From: Bacteroides faecis MAJ27
GTDB taxonomy: Bacteria; Bacteroidota; Bacteroidia; Bacteroidales; Bacteroidaceae
Direction of reading: 5' to 3'
Assembly (NCBI RefSeq): GCF_900106755.1
Contig: NZ_FNNN01000007.1
Coordinates: 124,001-188,000, forward strand
DNA: 64,000 nucleotides
Shown here: positions 43,449 through 52,233 of the stretch, in pieces
Layout of the letters: every line of letters begins with the position of its first letter
How positions within the stretch are numbered: the stretch's first letter is position 1
Program-made: the position numbers and the translations under genes
Notes under the pieces: model-generated
What the model was told of the DNA's origin: nothing
The model's input: only the letters and a program-made list of their open reading frames with translations
Database searches by the model: none

Positions 43449-43486
43449 TCCCTGGAACCGCTGTAGACACTCAGCATTCCAGGGAC
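43449..43486 (-). terminator. Terminator downstream of the FadL-like gene
   Basis: On the minus strand TCCCTGGAA pairs with TTCCAGGGA across a loop of about 19 bases, then TTTCTTTTTTT follows. It closes the gene ending at 43531. The interval 43218-43530 otherwise holds only AT-rich sequence, including the SusC gene upstream region. Confidence 0.75.
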
Positions 43487-43530
43487 TCTAACACACAAAA
43501 GTTATTATTGAAATTGAAAACAGTTTCTAA

Positions 43531-45147
43531 TTAAAAGCGGAAACCTAAAGTCATCAGTACTTGACTACGTGTATTGGTTACTTTGGTTGCCTGTGGCGTT
43601 ACTAAAGCCCATTCGCCAGACTTAGCATCCTGAAATTCATTAAAGAAAGGATAGAAGTCTTCTTTATATGCAGAAAACTTATATGCTAAATCCGCATAAA
43701 ATATACTTCCCCTATACCCTATACCCAATGTAAATACATTCTGTGACATTTTATTAGAGAAATCAGTATCAGTCATAATAGAATTGGAAGGAAGATATTT
43801 CACAGCCTCATCTTTAAAAGCTGATGACGTATAGTTATATCCTAAACGGAATGCAAATTGAGGAATTACTTTATATTCGGCTCCTAAACGGAATGTATGT
43901 GTACCTTTCAGACAGTTCTTAGCTTCAGCTGTCTCAAATTCCATATCTCCTCCTCCTTCATTACCGGGATACTTAAACTTCATTGTAGAATAATCTTCAT
44001 ATTCATATTCTGCACCCAAAGCTAAAGAATTTCCAACTGTATATCCCATATTTACATTAAATGTCCATGGAGTATTCAAGCGGTAATCCCGTTCCATATC
44101 GCCTACATAATCATAAGTATCTACGATTATACGATCCCAATCACCTGTTGACGCTTTGTAATCAGTAGTCATACGAGCACTTGTTGCATAAGTCAACTTA
44201 TAAAAAGTCGGTGTATGTACGGCAAAACCAACTCGGAAAGAAGAATTCTCAAAGGGACGAATGATCGCTCCCAGCTTTATATCAAATCCCGATCCTTTGA
44301 TCTTGCTATAGCTATCCAGTAAATAACCTTCATCATTATCATACGATTCATCATAGCCTGAGTACTTTTTATAATTAACGTCATAGGCTCCGACAGTCAC
44401 ACCTAAATAAACACGATCACTAATATTAAAAGCAATATTAAAATCATATTCTCCAACTCCGCCTTGTTCTCTAGAATTGAAAACTGAATAAGGTTCTCCA
44501 TAATTTAACGGATGATATAAATTTTCATCTTTACTATCCTTCTCTATCATTCCACCTTGAAATCCTATTGCTCCTAGCCATCCCGCTTCATTATCACTAT
44601 AGATATTTCTGTTACTATAGTCCAGAGGTTCTCTATATGAATCCCAAACATACTTTGCAGCGTCAGTAGCCTGTTGCGCCATGTAGTTAGCCTGTGATAC
44701 AGGTCTATCACCATATACGCCCATAAATCCAGCCATTGACATATTCTTATACAATGACTTCGAACGTTTGTAATTGAAACCAAAATTCACATAACGCAAT
44801 GGAGTTTCATTACCAACTTTGGTAGAGAAAACAAAGCCAATGTTATCAAACGACCACCGATTCTTATCATTATTAAAAGTTTCTCTGTCATATTTACTTT
44901 CTGCACCATAAGCAGAGAAACTAAATGAAGTCATCACATCGTTACTTCTATATATACCAATACCGGCAGGATTTGTCCCCATTGTAGTAATGTCACCTCC
45001 TAAGGCTCCCATTGCTCCGCCCATTCCTACGAAACGGGCAGTACCATTCAAATCCTTTTCAGCTAACTTTGCAGCATCATATATAGATTGCGCACTAGCA
45101 CCTATTATACAAGATAGAGCACATGCTAATGTTATTATCTTTTTCAT
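43531..45147 (-). CDS. OmpP1/FadL-like outer membrane protein
   Basis: 538 aa. Signal peptide (MKKIITLACALSCIIGASA), then the N-terminal motif of this group, AKLAEKDLNGTARFVGMGGAMGALGGDITTMGTNPAGIGIYR, which in FadL-type transporters forms the hatch region. The remainder is a beta barrel ending with VLMTLGFRF. Likely transports hydrophobic molecules; ligand unknown. It and the next upstream gene are separated by 34 bases and read in the same direction. Confidence 0.82.
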   Translation of the reverse strand: MKKIITLACALSCIIGASAQSIYDAAKLAEKDLNGTARFVGMGGAMGALGGDITTMGTNPAGIGIYRSNDVMTSFSFSAYGAESKYDRETFNNDKNRWSFDNIGFVFSTKVGNETPLRYVNFGFNYKRSKSLYKNMSMAGFMGVYGDRPVSQANYMAQQATDAAKYVWDSYREPLDYSNRNIYSDNEAGWLGAIGFQGGMIEKDSKDENLYHPLNYGEPYSVFNSREQGGVGEYDFNIAFNISDRVYLGVTVGAYDVNYKKYSGYDESYDNDEGYLLDSYSKIKGSGFDIKLGAIIRPFENSSFRVGFAVHTPTFYKLTYATSARMTTDYKASTGDWDRIIVDTYDYVGDMERDYRLNTPWTFNVNMGYTVGNSLALGAEYEYEDYSTMKFKYPGNEGGGDMEFETAEAKNCLKGTHTFRLGAEYKVIPQFAFRLGYNYTSSAFKDEAVKYLPSNSIMTDTDFSNKMSQNVFTLGIGYRGSIFYADLAYKFSAYKEDFYPFFNEFQDAKSGEWALVTPQATKVTNTRSQVLMTLGFRF

Positions 45148-45181
45148 AATCTTAAATTATTCATTTGAATATTACTCAACT

Positions 45182-46537
45182 TTATCGTCTGCTACTTCTG
45201 CTGGAAGACCCGCCACCGCCGCTACTTCCACTACTAGAACGAGATGAACTACCACCAGAAGAATAGCTACCGCCACTGGAACGGGAAGAAGAACTTCCTG
45301 ATGAATAGCTACCACTTGAGCGAGAACTGCTACTACTGCTAGGAGTATAGCTACGAGTAGATGAAGAACTACTACGTGTACTGCTTCCTCCTGAATAAGT
45401 ACGTGAAGGTGATGTAGAACTTCCTCTATTATAAGTAGAAGAACTAGTTCTTCTCGATGAAGAAGAAGGAGAATATGTAGACGAACTACGTGTACTGCTA
45501 CTTCCTCGTGTACTATTATAGGTAGAACTACTCCGAGTACTACTTGGGCGTGTATAGGTACTCCTTCTTGAAGAAGATGCGTCTGAGCGAGTACTTACTC
45601 CTGAACGTACGGCAGACTCTCTTCTTGAAACTACCCGTCCTGTCGTACTGGTACGATTGCCCGAAGTTACACTTGTTGCTCTACGAGTCTGTGAACGGTT
45701 ATAATCTGAACGACGAGAGGTAGAGATTGATCTGTTAGGAGCATAAGAACGACGATTTGTATATGAGTTGCCAGCCCAATGGCTGCCGCCTCCACCGCCC
45801 CAGCCCCAGCTAGGACCACCACCCCAGTGGTGATGATGTCCCCAATAGCCACCGCCGCCATAGAAGCCACCCCAGTAGCCACCCCAGTAGCCACCATACC
45901 AGCCGCCCCATGAACCCGGGTAATATCCCCAGCCATAGTAAGGACGATTCCATCCCCAACCATAGTTCCATCCCCAACCGTAAGAGTTGTAACGCCAATC
46001 CCACCAAAGAGGATTACTGAATGTCGGGAAAGCATAAGCATACATGCCATCAGTATATACATTCCAGTCCCATGAATTAGGTCCGTAAACTACATCCCAA
46101 TATAGAGGACTGCTAATGCTGATAGCAAAACGCGGATTACGGAAACGGATTATGCGTTCGGCATATTCATAGTCATCCTGTGTACCATTGAATTCACCAG
46201 TTACCCATTCTCCATCCAAATCCGGCTGATCTTTCTCTTTTATGTATAAGGTATCGTTATCCAATACGAATTCATTATCCTTTGCATCATAACGACGGTT
46301 ATATTCATCTACATCCCGTGTGTTTCCCTTACGGTCCTGAACAACAACAGTAGTGCCCGGTGATGTATAGATGTTGGTCGTGAGTTGCTTTTTCGGTTCC
46401 TTCTTCACTGGAGTCGTTTCTTTCTTCTCCTGCTTGTCTTTAGAAGGTACGAAATAAAGGTCGTCATCAACGCTTTGTGCCATCAAGCCTATAGGGAGGC
46501 ATAAAGCAATTAGCAAGAAATAAACAATCTTTTTCAT
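45182..46537 (-). CDS. Low-complexity exported protein, Trp/Gly then Ser/Arg-rich
   Basis: 451 aa with signal peptide (MKKIVYFLLIALCLPIGLMA). Residues 30-130 are ordinary and contain the charged, Lys-rich TPVKKEPKKQLTTN; residues 130-250 are extremely rich in Trp, Gly and Tyr with a His cluster (HHHH); from about 260 to the end it is almost only Ser, Arg, Thr and Gly, like a spacer or RNA/polyanion-binding tail. A large unusual extracellular or surface protein. Function not assignable. Confidence 0.75.
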   Translation of the reverse strand: MKKIVYFLLIALCLPIGLMAQSVDDDLYFVPSKDKQEKKETTPVKKEPKKQLTTNIYTSPGTTVVVQDRKGNTRDVDEYNRRYDAKDNEFVLDNDTLYIKEKDQPDLDGEWVTGEFNGTQDDYEYAERIIRFRNPRFAISISSPLYWDVVYGPNSWDWNVYTDGMYAYAFPTFSNPLWWDWRYNSYGWGWNYGWGWNRPYYGWGYYPGSWGGWYGGYWGGYWGGFYGGGGYWGHHHHWGGGPSWGWGGGGGSHWAGNSYTNRRSYAPNRSISTSRRSDYNRSQTRRATSVTSGNRTSTTGRVVSRRESAVRSGVSTRSDASSSRRSTYTRPSSTRSSSTYNSTRGSSSTRSSSTYSPSSSSRRTSSSTYNRGSSTSPSRTYSGGSSTRSSSSSTRSYTPSSSSSSRSSGSYSSGSSSSRSSGGSYSSGGSSSRSSSGSSGGGGSSSRSSRR

Positions 46538-46708
46538 ATCATCTCGGTTTATGTAATTACTTAAACTTATTCACATTACAAAGATAAGGAAGAGATTTAC
46601 CACTTAGGGGAGATTTTCCCCAAACGATTATAGGGAAATCCCTATTTTCACGACTTTTATGAAGGGGAAAGATTATTTTGTTATATCAAGACTGCCGCAA
46701 TCAGTCTA

Positions 46709-48634
46709 TCAAACAAATGGAATAGTAAACTGTACATATTCCTCATTTACAATCCAGGCTCCTCCGAAATGCTCCACAAGCATACGATTCATTTCACTTT
46801 GAATCACAATGTTCTGTACAGGAGAAGTGGTGATAAAAATAGAATTATATACAGTAACCATAATCTCATTCTTAACCATATTCGTTTCTATCAGAATTCT
46901 CAATGGCTCACGTGGTACCTCATCAACTGGAATAAACACTGTCTTCATAAGTCTGAACAACCAGTTTCCATCATAACGAATCAAGTAATTAACACCTTGT
47001 TCCAATTTATTATTTATCTGTAACTCTTTATTAACAGAAACCGTCCCGATAGCTTCTTCCAGATAAGTATTAAAATACAACTCCGCTGTCTGAAACTTCA
47101 TCATACCTGCTTCTAAACGGGATAGATCGAGTATATCATTTATTAATTGAGATAATTCTGTAGCCGTTTTAGATATAACACCTGCGGCGCGGTTCTTCTG
47201 CTCATCAGTGAATTCTTTATCAGAAGCCAATGCCAGAGAGCAGTCCACAACTTCCGTCAACGGTTCCCGTATCGCATTATTCATATTAGAAATAAATGAT
47301 TCCTTTACCTTATTTACCTTTTCTACTTCCTGGGCTATTCGTCGCATTTTTCTTTCTGACTTGCGCAGTTCTCTGTTGATACGATATTTAAGAATGGAAA
47401 AAATTAATAAAACAATAATGATCACCGCCATCAAAATTAATACGGACATGCTTATATAATAACGGAAACGTAAAGTCTGCAACTGGATTTTCTCTGTAGC
47501 ATGGGTATTCCGAATAAAATTGACCTGCTTGTTGTATATCGAAACAGAAATTGAATCATTAGCCTTTAATGCCTTTTCATACAGCGGCAAGGCACGTTCG
47601 TAATCTTCCATATCCAGAAAAATATCAGCTTTATCGAGTAATGCATTATTATAATAAGAATAGTCAACTTTTCGATAACCGATAATAAGAGAATCCACAC
47701 AGGCTATCGCCTCATCCCATTGCTCCGTTGCCGCATAATAGGCTTTATTTATCTCGTAGTATCTCAATTTATTAACAAAATATCTGTCAGAATAATATTT
47801 ATCGGTCAACTGAATATACTTCTTTGCATTTGGCAAATCTCCCATTGCAAAATAATATTCGGCATAAGATACATATAAATAAAAAAAATCAAGATGCAAC
47901 ATTTGCTCCATATCCGGTTGCCTGCGAATCTCATTCTGAATGATTCTCTCCCGTTCCTGTATGCATTTCAACAGACCGGGATAATCTTTAAGCAGTTTAT
48001 ATACCATTATCAGGCTATTATTTATATCAGCAGATATTGTATAATCATTAAATTCCAGAGATTGAGCATAAGCCTTTTCCAGCATATCACCAGCTTGTTT
48101 CACTCTACCGGTCACACGATAAGCTCGTGCTATACTTTGGTATGCCAATACAATGCCTTTATTATTCTTCAATGCCTGAGCTTCGTGCAACATATCCGTA
48201 GCTCGGTCTTCAAGCTCTTCAAAACTCTCATTCAATACTAATAAATCAATGTCACATTGTTCTCCCAAAAAGACTAAATCGTAATACTTTTCTTTCTTAG
48301 CTAAAGGCACCAATAAATCAAGCCACTTTCGAAGTTCTTCCCGATTATTCTCATTGAAGCATATATAAATATGATATAGGTAGGCACGACATTTATAAAG
48401 ATTATCCTTTTGAGACTCGGCTTCTTTCAATAGTTCGTCAACATATTGTTTTCTAACGATTGGTTCCGGTTTGCAAACATCAACCAGTTCGCATAACGTT
48501 TTCAATCGTAAAGTATCATGTCCCGTTGATTCCAACTTTTGCATCAATATTTCTTTCGCACTGCTATCACCTGCGTATACATACGCCACCCCCCCAAGGA
48601 ACATCCAAGATAACAATAATATTATTTTATTCAT
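46709..48634 (-). CDS. TPR sensor protein with degenerate histidine kinase domain
   Basis: About 641 aa from ATG 48634 (48640 or 48649 also possible). Signal peptide, then TPR repeats (residues 60-360), a membrane segment (YYISMSVLILMAVIIIVLLIFSIL) and a HisKA-like helix reading FISNMNNAIREPLT. In active kinases that position is M-S-H-E-I-R-T-P-L-N, so the phospho-acceptor His is Asn here. The C-terminal part lacks clear N, G1 and G2 ATP boxes. It therefore looks like a non-catalytic partner or inhibitor of the kinase encoded just upstream. Confidence 0.75.
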   Translation of the reverse strand: MNKIILLLSWMFLGGVAYVYAGDSSAKEILMQKLESTGHDTLRLKTLCELVDVCKPEPIVRKQYVDELLKEAESQKDNLYKCRAYLYHIYICFNENNREELRKWLDLLVPLAKKEKYYDLVFLGEQCDIDLLVLNESFEELEDRATDMLHEAQALKNNKGIVLAYQSIARAYRVTGRVKQAGDMLEKAYAQSLEFNDYTISADINNSLIMVYKLLKDYPGLLKCIQERERIIQNEIRRQPDMEQMLHLDFFYLYVSYAEYYFAMGDLPNAKKYIQLTDKYYSDRYFVNKLRYYEINKAYYAATEQWDEAIACVDSLIIGYRKVDYSYYNNALLDKADIFLDMEDYERALPLYEKALKANDSISVSIYNKQVNFIRNTHATEKIQLQTLRFRYYISMSVLILMAVIIIVLLIFSILKYRINRELRKSERKMRRIAQEVEKVNKVKESFISNMNNAIREPLTEVVDCSLALASDKEFTDEQKNRAAGVISKTATELSQLINDILDLSRLEAGMMKFQTAELYFNTYLEEAIGTVSVNKELQINNKLEQGVNYLIRYDGNWLFRLMKTVFIPVDEVPREPLRILIETNMVKNEIMVTVYNSIFITTSPVQNIVIQSEMNRMLVEHFGGAWIVNEEYVQFTIPFV

Positions 48635-50482
48635 TCTCATGGCTATCATTTTCTAACGGATGTGTAAATACAAATCTTGCACCGGAGGTATATTTCGGAT
48701 CAATCCAGATTTTCCCTTTCAGGTGTTCCACAATAAACCGACAAAGAGAAAGTCCGATTCCACTACCCTGAATTCCCTCATGTAACTTTTCAAAACGAGA
48801 AAAGATAGCAGGCTGCTTATCCAAAGGAATACCACACCCCGTATCCTCCACAGTAAAGACAGCCTCTTGCTTTTCGGTATCGATATCAAGCAAAAGGGCA
48901 ATGGTCCCTTCGGAGTAAATTTCGTAGCATTAATCAACAGATTAATCAGAACTTGCTGCAAACGGGTACTATCTGTTTTTAAAACCAATTCATTCAACGA
49001 TGTATGAAATACAATTTCTGCTGAAGTCCGCTTTACTTTTTCAATCGTTTCTATGGTTCTTTGACATAAGGCTACAACTTCGTGCCGTTCTAAGTTAAAT
49101 GACATATTGTTCTCCTCTTGTTCGGACAATTCCATCACATCATTGATTAGTTTATGCAATAATTGTGCATTTTGCCTGATACTATCTCCACACATTTGCC
49201 TTGTCTCATCATCAATTGCATCTCCCATAGACGAAAGAACTTCCGAAAACCCGACAATAGCATTCAACGGTGTCCGGATTTCATGCGTCATGTTTGAGAG
49301 GAACATACTTTTAGATAAAATAGACCGCTTAGCTCTCTCATTTGCTTCAGACAATCTTACGCGTGACTTGTCTAATTCCTTATTATTTCTTTTAATCACT
49401 ACAATTAATATTCCGATGATAACAAGCACAATGAGAGTATAACATATGATCCGTGCCAACAGCCCGTCATATACCTCCGCATTCTCCAATTTCATACGAT
49501 CGGCTATATACGTTGAACGTATGGAATCCAAAGCTTCTGCAAAACGTTCCGTTTCTAAAGAGCGATTCAACTCCTTCACCTCATGATAAAGCACAGCGGC
49601 CTGTTGCAAGTCTTCTAAAATATGCAACAAAGCTCCTTTCGACTGCAAAGCATTCTTATATTCATATAGATTCCCTCTTTCTTTTGTAGCTACAATCAGG
49701 GAATCATATAAAGTAACTGCCTTCGTATAGTTTTTCTGAAAAAGATAATAGCTGATATATAAATCCAGTGATAATTCGGACAAGTACTCATTTGTTCTTT
49801 GCAAGTTCGTCGCCTTTTCCCAATATTTCTCAACCAATTCTTTATTTCCAACCTGAATATATCCTAGTGTGCGATACGACTGGATATAGAATTCAAAGTC
49901 TTCTTTCCCTATTAAATTTTGAGGGAGAAGCCTCTCGGCTATATCCAGATACTCCATTGCCTTCTCCACCTCATTCATTTTCAAATAAGCATAAATCTGC
50001 TGAATAACTAAGCGAAGCTTTATAAAGGCATCATTATTATTTTGTAATTCTGCTTCGGCTGACAGAAACGTCTCAACTGCCAATGCATAAAGCCCTGTAT
50101 GCATATAAGTATCCCCAATAGCCTGCAATGACAAGGCTCTTCCCCGTGATGAATTTAACAGTTTAGCCTTTTCATACATCTCCTGCGCCTGAACAATCGC
50201 CTCGCCTGTTCCTCCTTTCAGACAGGTAGCATTGACTTTTATCTGTGCCGCCAGGAATGCAGTATTCCAATCTTCTGACTCCCAAGCTTCCTGTTCTACC
50301 TCCGCACATAATGCCAAGATAGAATCTTTCCATACGGAAGTAGTGGAATAAATCAGATTACGATTTGAGAGAGATAATAAATGAGGTAGTTTATGAATGG
50401 ATTGGGCATTGACAGCATTCCCTAAACCCGTAAATAAATACGTAGCCAAGCCCAATAATAATACGAATGTTCTTTTGTTCAT
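48627..50482 (-). pseudogene. TPR sensor histidine kinase, frameshifted by one base
   Basis: The frame from ATG 50482 covers a signal peptide, TPR repeats and a membrane segment near residue 345, then the intact H-box (SNMTHEIRTPLNAIVGF near 400) and N-box (QQVLINLLINATKFT). It then shifts at about 48896-48915 and the correct sequence resumes in another frame at 48893 with D-I-D-T-E-K and intact G1 (EDTGCGIP) and G2 (GSGIGLSLCRFIVEHL). Restoring one base in the GGTCCC run on the plus strand gives a full kinase of about 618 aa. Could be a sequencing error or a phase switch; otherwise intact. Confidence 0.8.
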
Positions 50483-50573
50483 GTTTCTTTATCAAACAGG
50501 TTCTGCCTATCGACCGTTCACACAAAGATACAAAAAAACAATAGCAGCATATACTTAACACAATTACTTAGCT

Positions 50574-50600
50574 AATAATTCGTTTTTTGAGTATCTTTGC
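50574..50600 (+). promoter_or_regulatory. Promoter of prmA
   Basis: TATCTTTGC at 50592-50600 fits the -7 consensus and TTAGC/TTCG sequences lie upstream at the -33 position. It is 26 bases before ATG 50626 and points away from the kinase gene. Confidence 0.6.
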
Positions 50601-50625
50601 ACATTATTCAGAATAAAGAAAGATT

Positions 50626-51474
50626 ATGAAATACTTTGAATTTGTATTCCGTACACATCCCTGCACCGAAACGGTGAACGATGTATTGGCAGCCGTCCTT
50701 GGTGAAGCCGGATTTGAGAGTTTTATGGAATGTGAAGGCGGACTTACCGCATATATTCAACAATCCTTGTGTGACGAAACAAGTATTAAAAATGCTATCG
50801 CAGACTTTCCACTGCCCGATACAGAAATCACCTATACTTACACTGAGGCAGAAGACAAGGACTGGAATGAAGAATGGGAAAAGAATTTCTTCCAACCGAT
50901 TGTTATCGGAGACCGGTGTGTAATTCACAGTACATTCCACCATGATGTTCCGAAAGCAGAATATGATATTGTAATAAACCCGCAAATGGCTTTCGGCACA
51001 GGACATCATGAAACGACAAGCCTCATCATCGAAGAGTTGCTGGACAGCGAACTAAAAGACAAATCCCTGCTGGACATGGGTTGCGGAACTTCGATCCTTG
51101 CCATACTTGCACGCATGAGAGGTGCCCGTCCCTGTACTGCCATCGATATTGATGAATGGTGTGTACGCAACTCTATTGAAAACATCGAACTGAACGGTGT
51201 AAACGAAATTGCAGTTTCGCAAGGAGATGCTTCATCACTTGTCGGTAAAGGTCCTTTTGATGTGATTATCGCTAACATTAACCGGAACATTCTGCTGAAC
51301 GACATGAGACACTACATTGCCTGTATGCATCCGGGGTCCGAACTCTATATGAGTGGGTTCTACATAGATGATATTCATGCTATCCGAGAAGAGGCAGAAA
51401 AAAATGGGCTGGTTTTCGTCCATTATAAGGAGAAAAATCGCTGGGCAGAGGTTAAGTTCGTCTGCAAAGGTTAG
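50626..51474 (+). CDS. prmA: Ribosomal protein L11 methyltransferase
   Basis: 282 aa. SAM-binding motif SLLDMGCGTSILAILA near 148 and the N-P-x-(M/F)-A-F-G-T-G-H-H-E-T motif near 118, with the catalytic IIANINRNILLNDM near 212, all identify PrmA. Trimethylates ribosomal protein L11 in the cytosol. Family length is about 290. Ends in TAG; a long hairpin follows. Confidence 0.95.
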   Translation: MKYFEFVFRTHPCTETVNDVLAAVLGEAGFESFMECEGGLTAYIQQSLCDETSIKNAIADFPLPDTEITYTYTEAEDKDWNEEWEKNFFQPIVIGDRCVIHSTFHHDVPKAEYDIVINPQMAFGTGHHETTSLIIEELLDSELKDKSLLDMGCGTSILAILARMRGARPCTAIDIDEWCVRNSIENIELNGVNEIAVSQGDASSLVGKGPFDVIIANINRNILLNDMRHYIACMHPGSELYMSGFYIDDIHAIREEAEKNGLVFVHYKEKNRWAEVKFVCKG

Positions 51475-51529
51475 CTATTTGCAATTTATCTTTAAGACAT
51501 TTTTATCAGTCTCAGACTATAAAATACAG

Positions 51530-51612
51530 GAGATGCTGATTTTGTACAGTACCACATACCCATCTTGTCACACAAGAGATGTTCATCTGATACTGCACGA
51601 GATCAGCATCTC
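51530..51612. repeat. Long hairpin with internal pairing after prmA
   Basis: Arms GAGATGCTGAT (51530-51540) and ATCAGCATCTC (51602-51612) are perfect over 11 bp. Inside, CAGTA pairs with TACTG and CATCT with AGATG, so the 83 bases can fold almost end to end. Possible structured RNA, MITE-like relic or terminator. The rest of 51475-51702 is non-coding. Confidence 0.5.
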
Positions 51613-51702
51613 TTGCAATATGTCCCTCAATACTAAAAAAGGAGTATAGCGATATCACCGCAGCTATCTTATTATTTTTTCAATCACATAGCACAGGCAA
51701 CA

Positions 51703-52209
51703 TCATTCAAATTCCTTCTTTACCTGTTCACACCATTCCCTGATTCTCTTTTCCGCCTGCTCAGACTGATTATCCAGATCTACCACCAAGCCACACCACC
51801 GATCTCCGCGCAGTGCCCGGGAACGTTCAAAAGTATATCCTTCGGAAGAAGTAAAACCGACCAATGTGGCCCCATCTCCTTCAAATACCTCGGCAAGCAG
51901 TCCGATGCCATCTGCAAAGTTTTCGGGATAACGTATCTGATCACCCAATCCGAAGATGGCAACTTTTTTCCCTTTTAGATTCAGCGTCCTAAGTTCCGGC
52001 AAGAGTTCATCCCAATAGGTTGGGAGTTCCCCATCAAACCAGGTAGAAGCGCCTACTATAAAACAATCATATGCTGTAAAATCATTCTGCCACGCCTGTT
52101 CTATAGCAACAACCTCTAGCTTATCTTTTCCAAATTCTTTCTGAATCTTCTCTGCCACCCAAGTAGTCTTATCAGCTTTGGTGGCATAAAACAAACCAAT
52201 CTTTTTCAT
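51703..52209 (-). CDS. fldA: Flavodoxin
   Basis: 168 aa, long-chain flavodoxin size. The FMN phosphate loop is divergent (FYATKADKTTWVA instead of the usual STGNT), whereas the FMN-stacking regions GASTWFDGELPTYWDE near 55 and FGLGDQIRYPENFADGIG near 85 are clear. One-electron carrier for ferredoxin-type enzymes, such as the oxidoreductase at 27277-30124. Terminates in TGA. Confidence 0.9.
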   Translation of the reverse strand: MKKIGLFYATKADKTTWVAEKIQKEFGKDKLEVVAIEQAWQNDFTAYDCFIVGASTWFDGELPTYWDELLPELRTLNLKGKKVAIFGLGDQIRYPENFADGIGLLAEVFEGDGATLVGFTSSEGYTFERSRALRGDRWCGLVVDLDNQSEQAEKRIREWCEQVKKEFE

Positions 52210-52233
52210 AAACTATACCTCCATTTTATTCGA

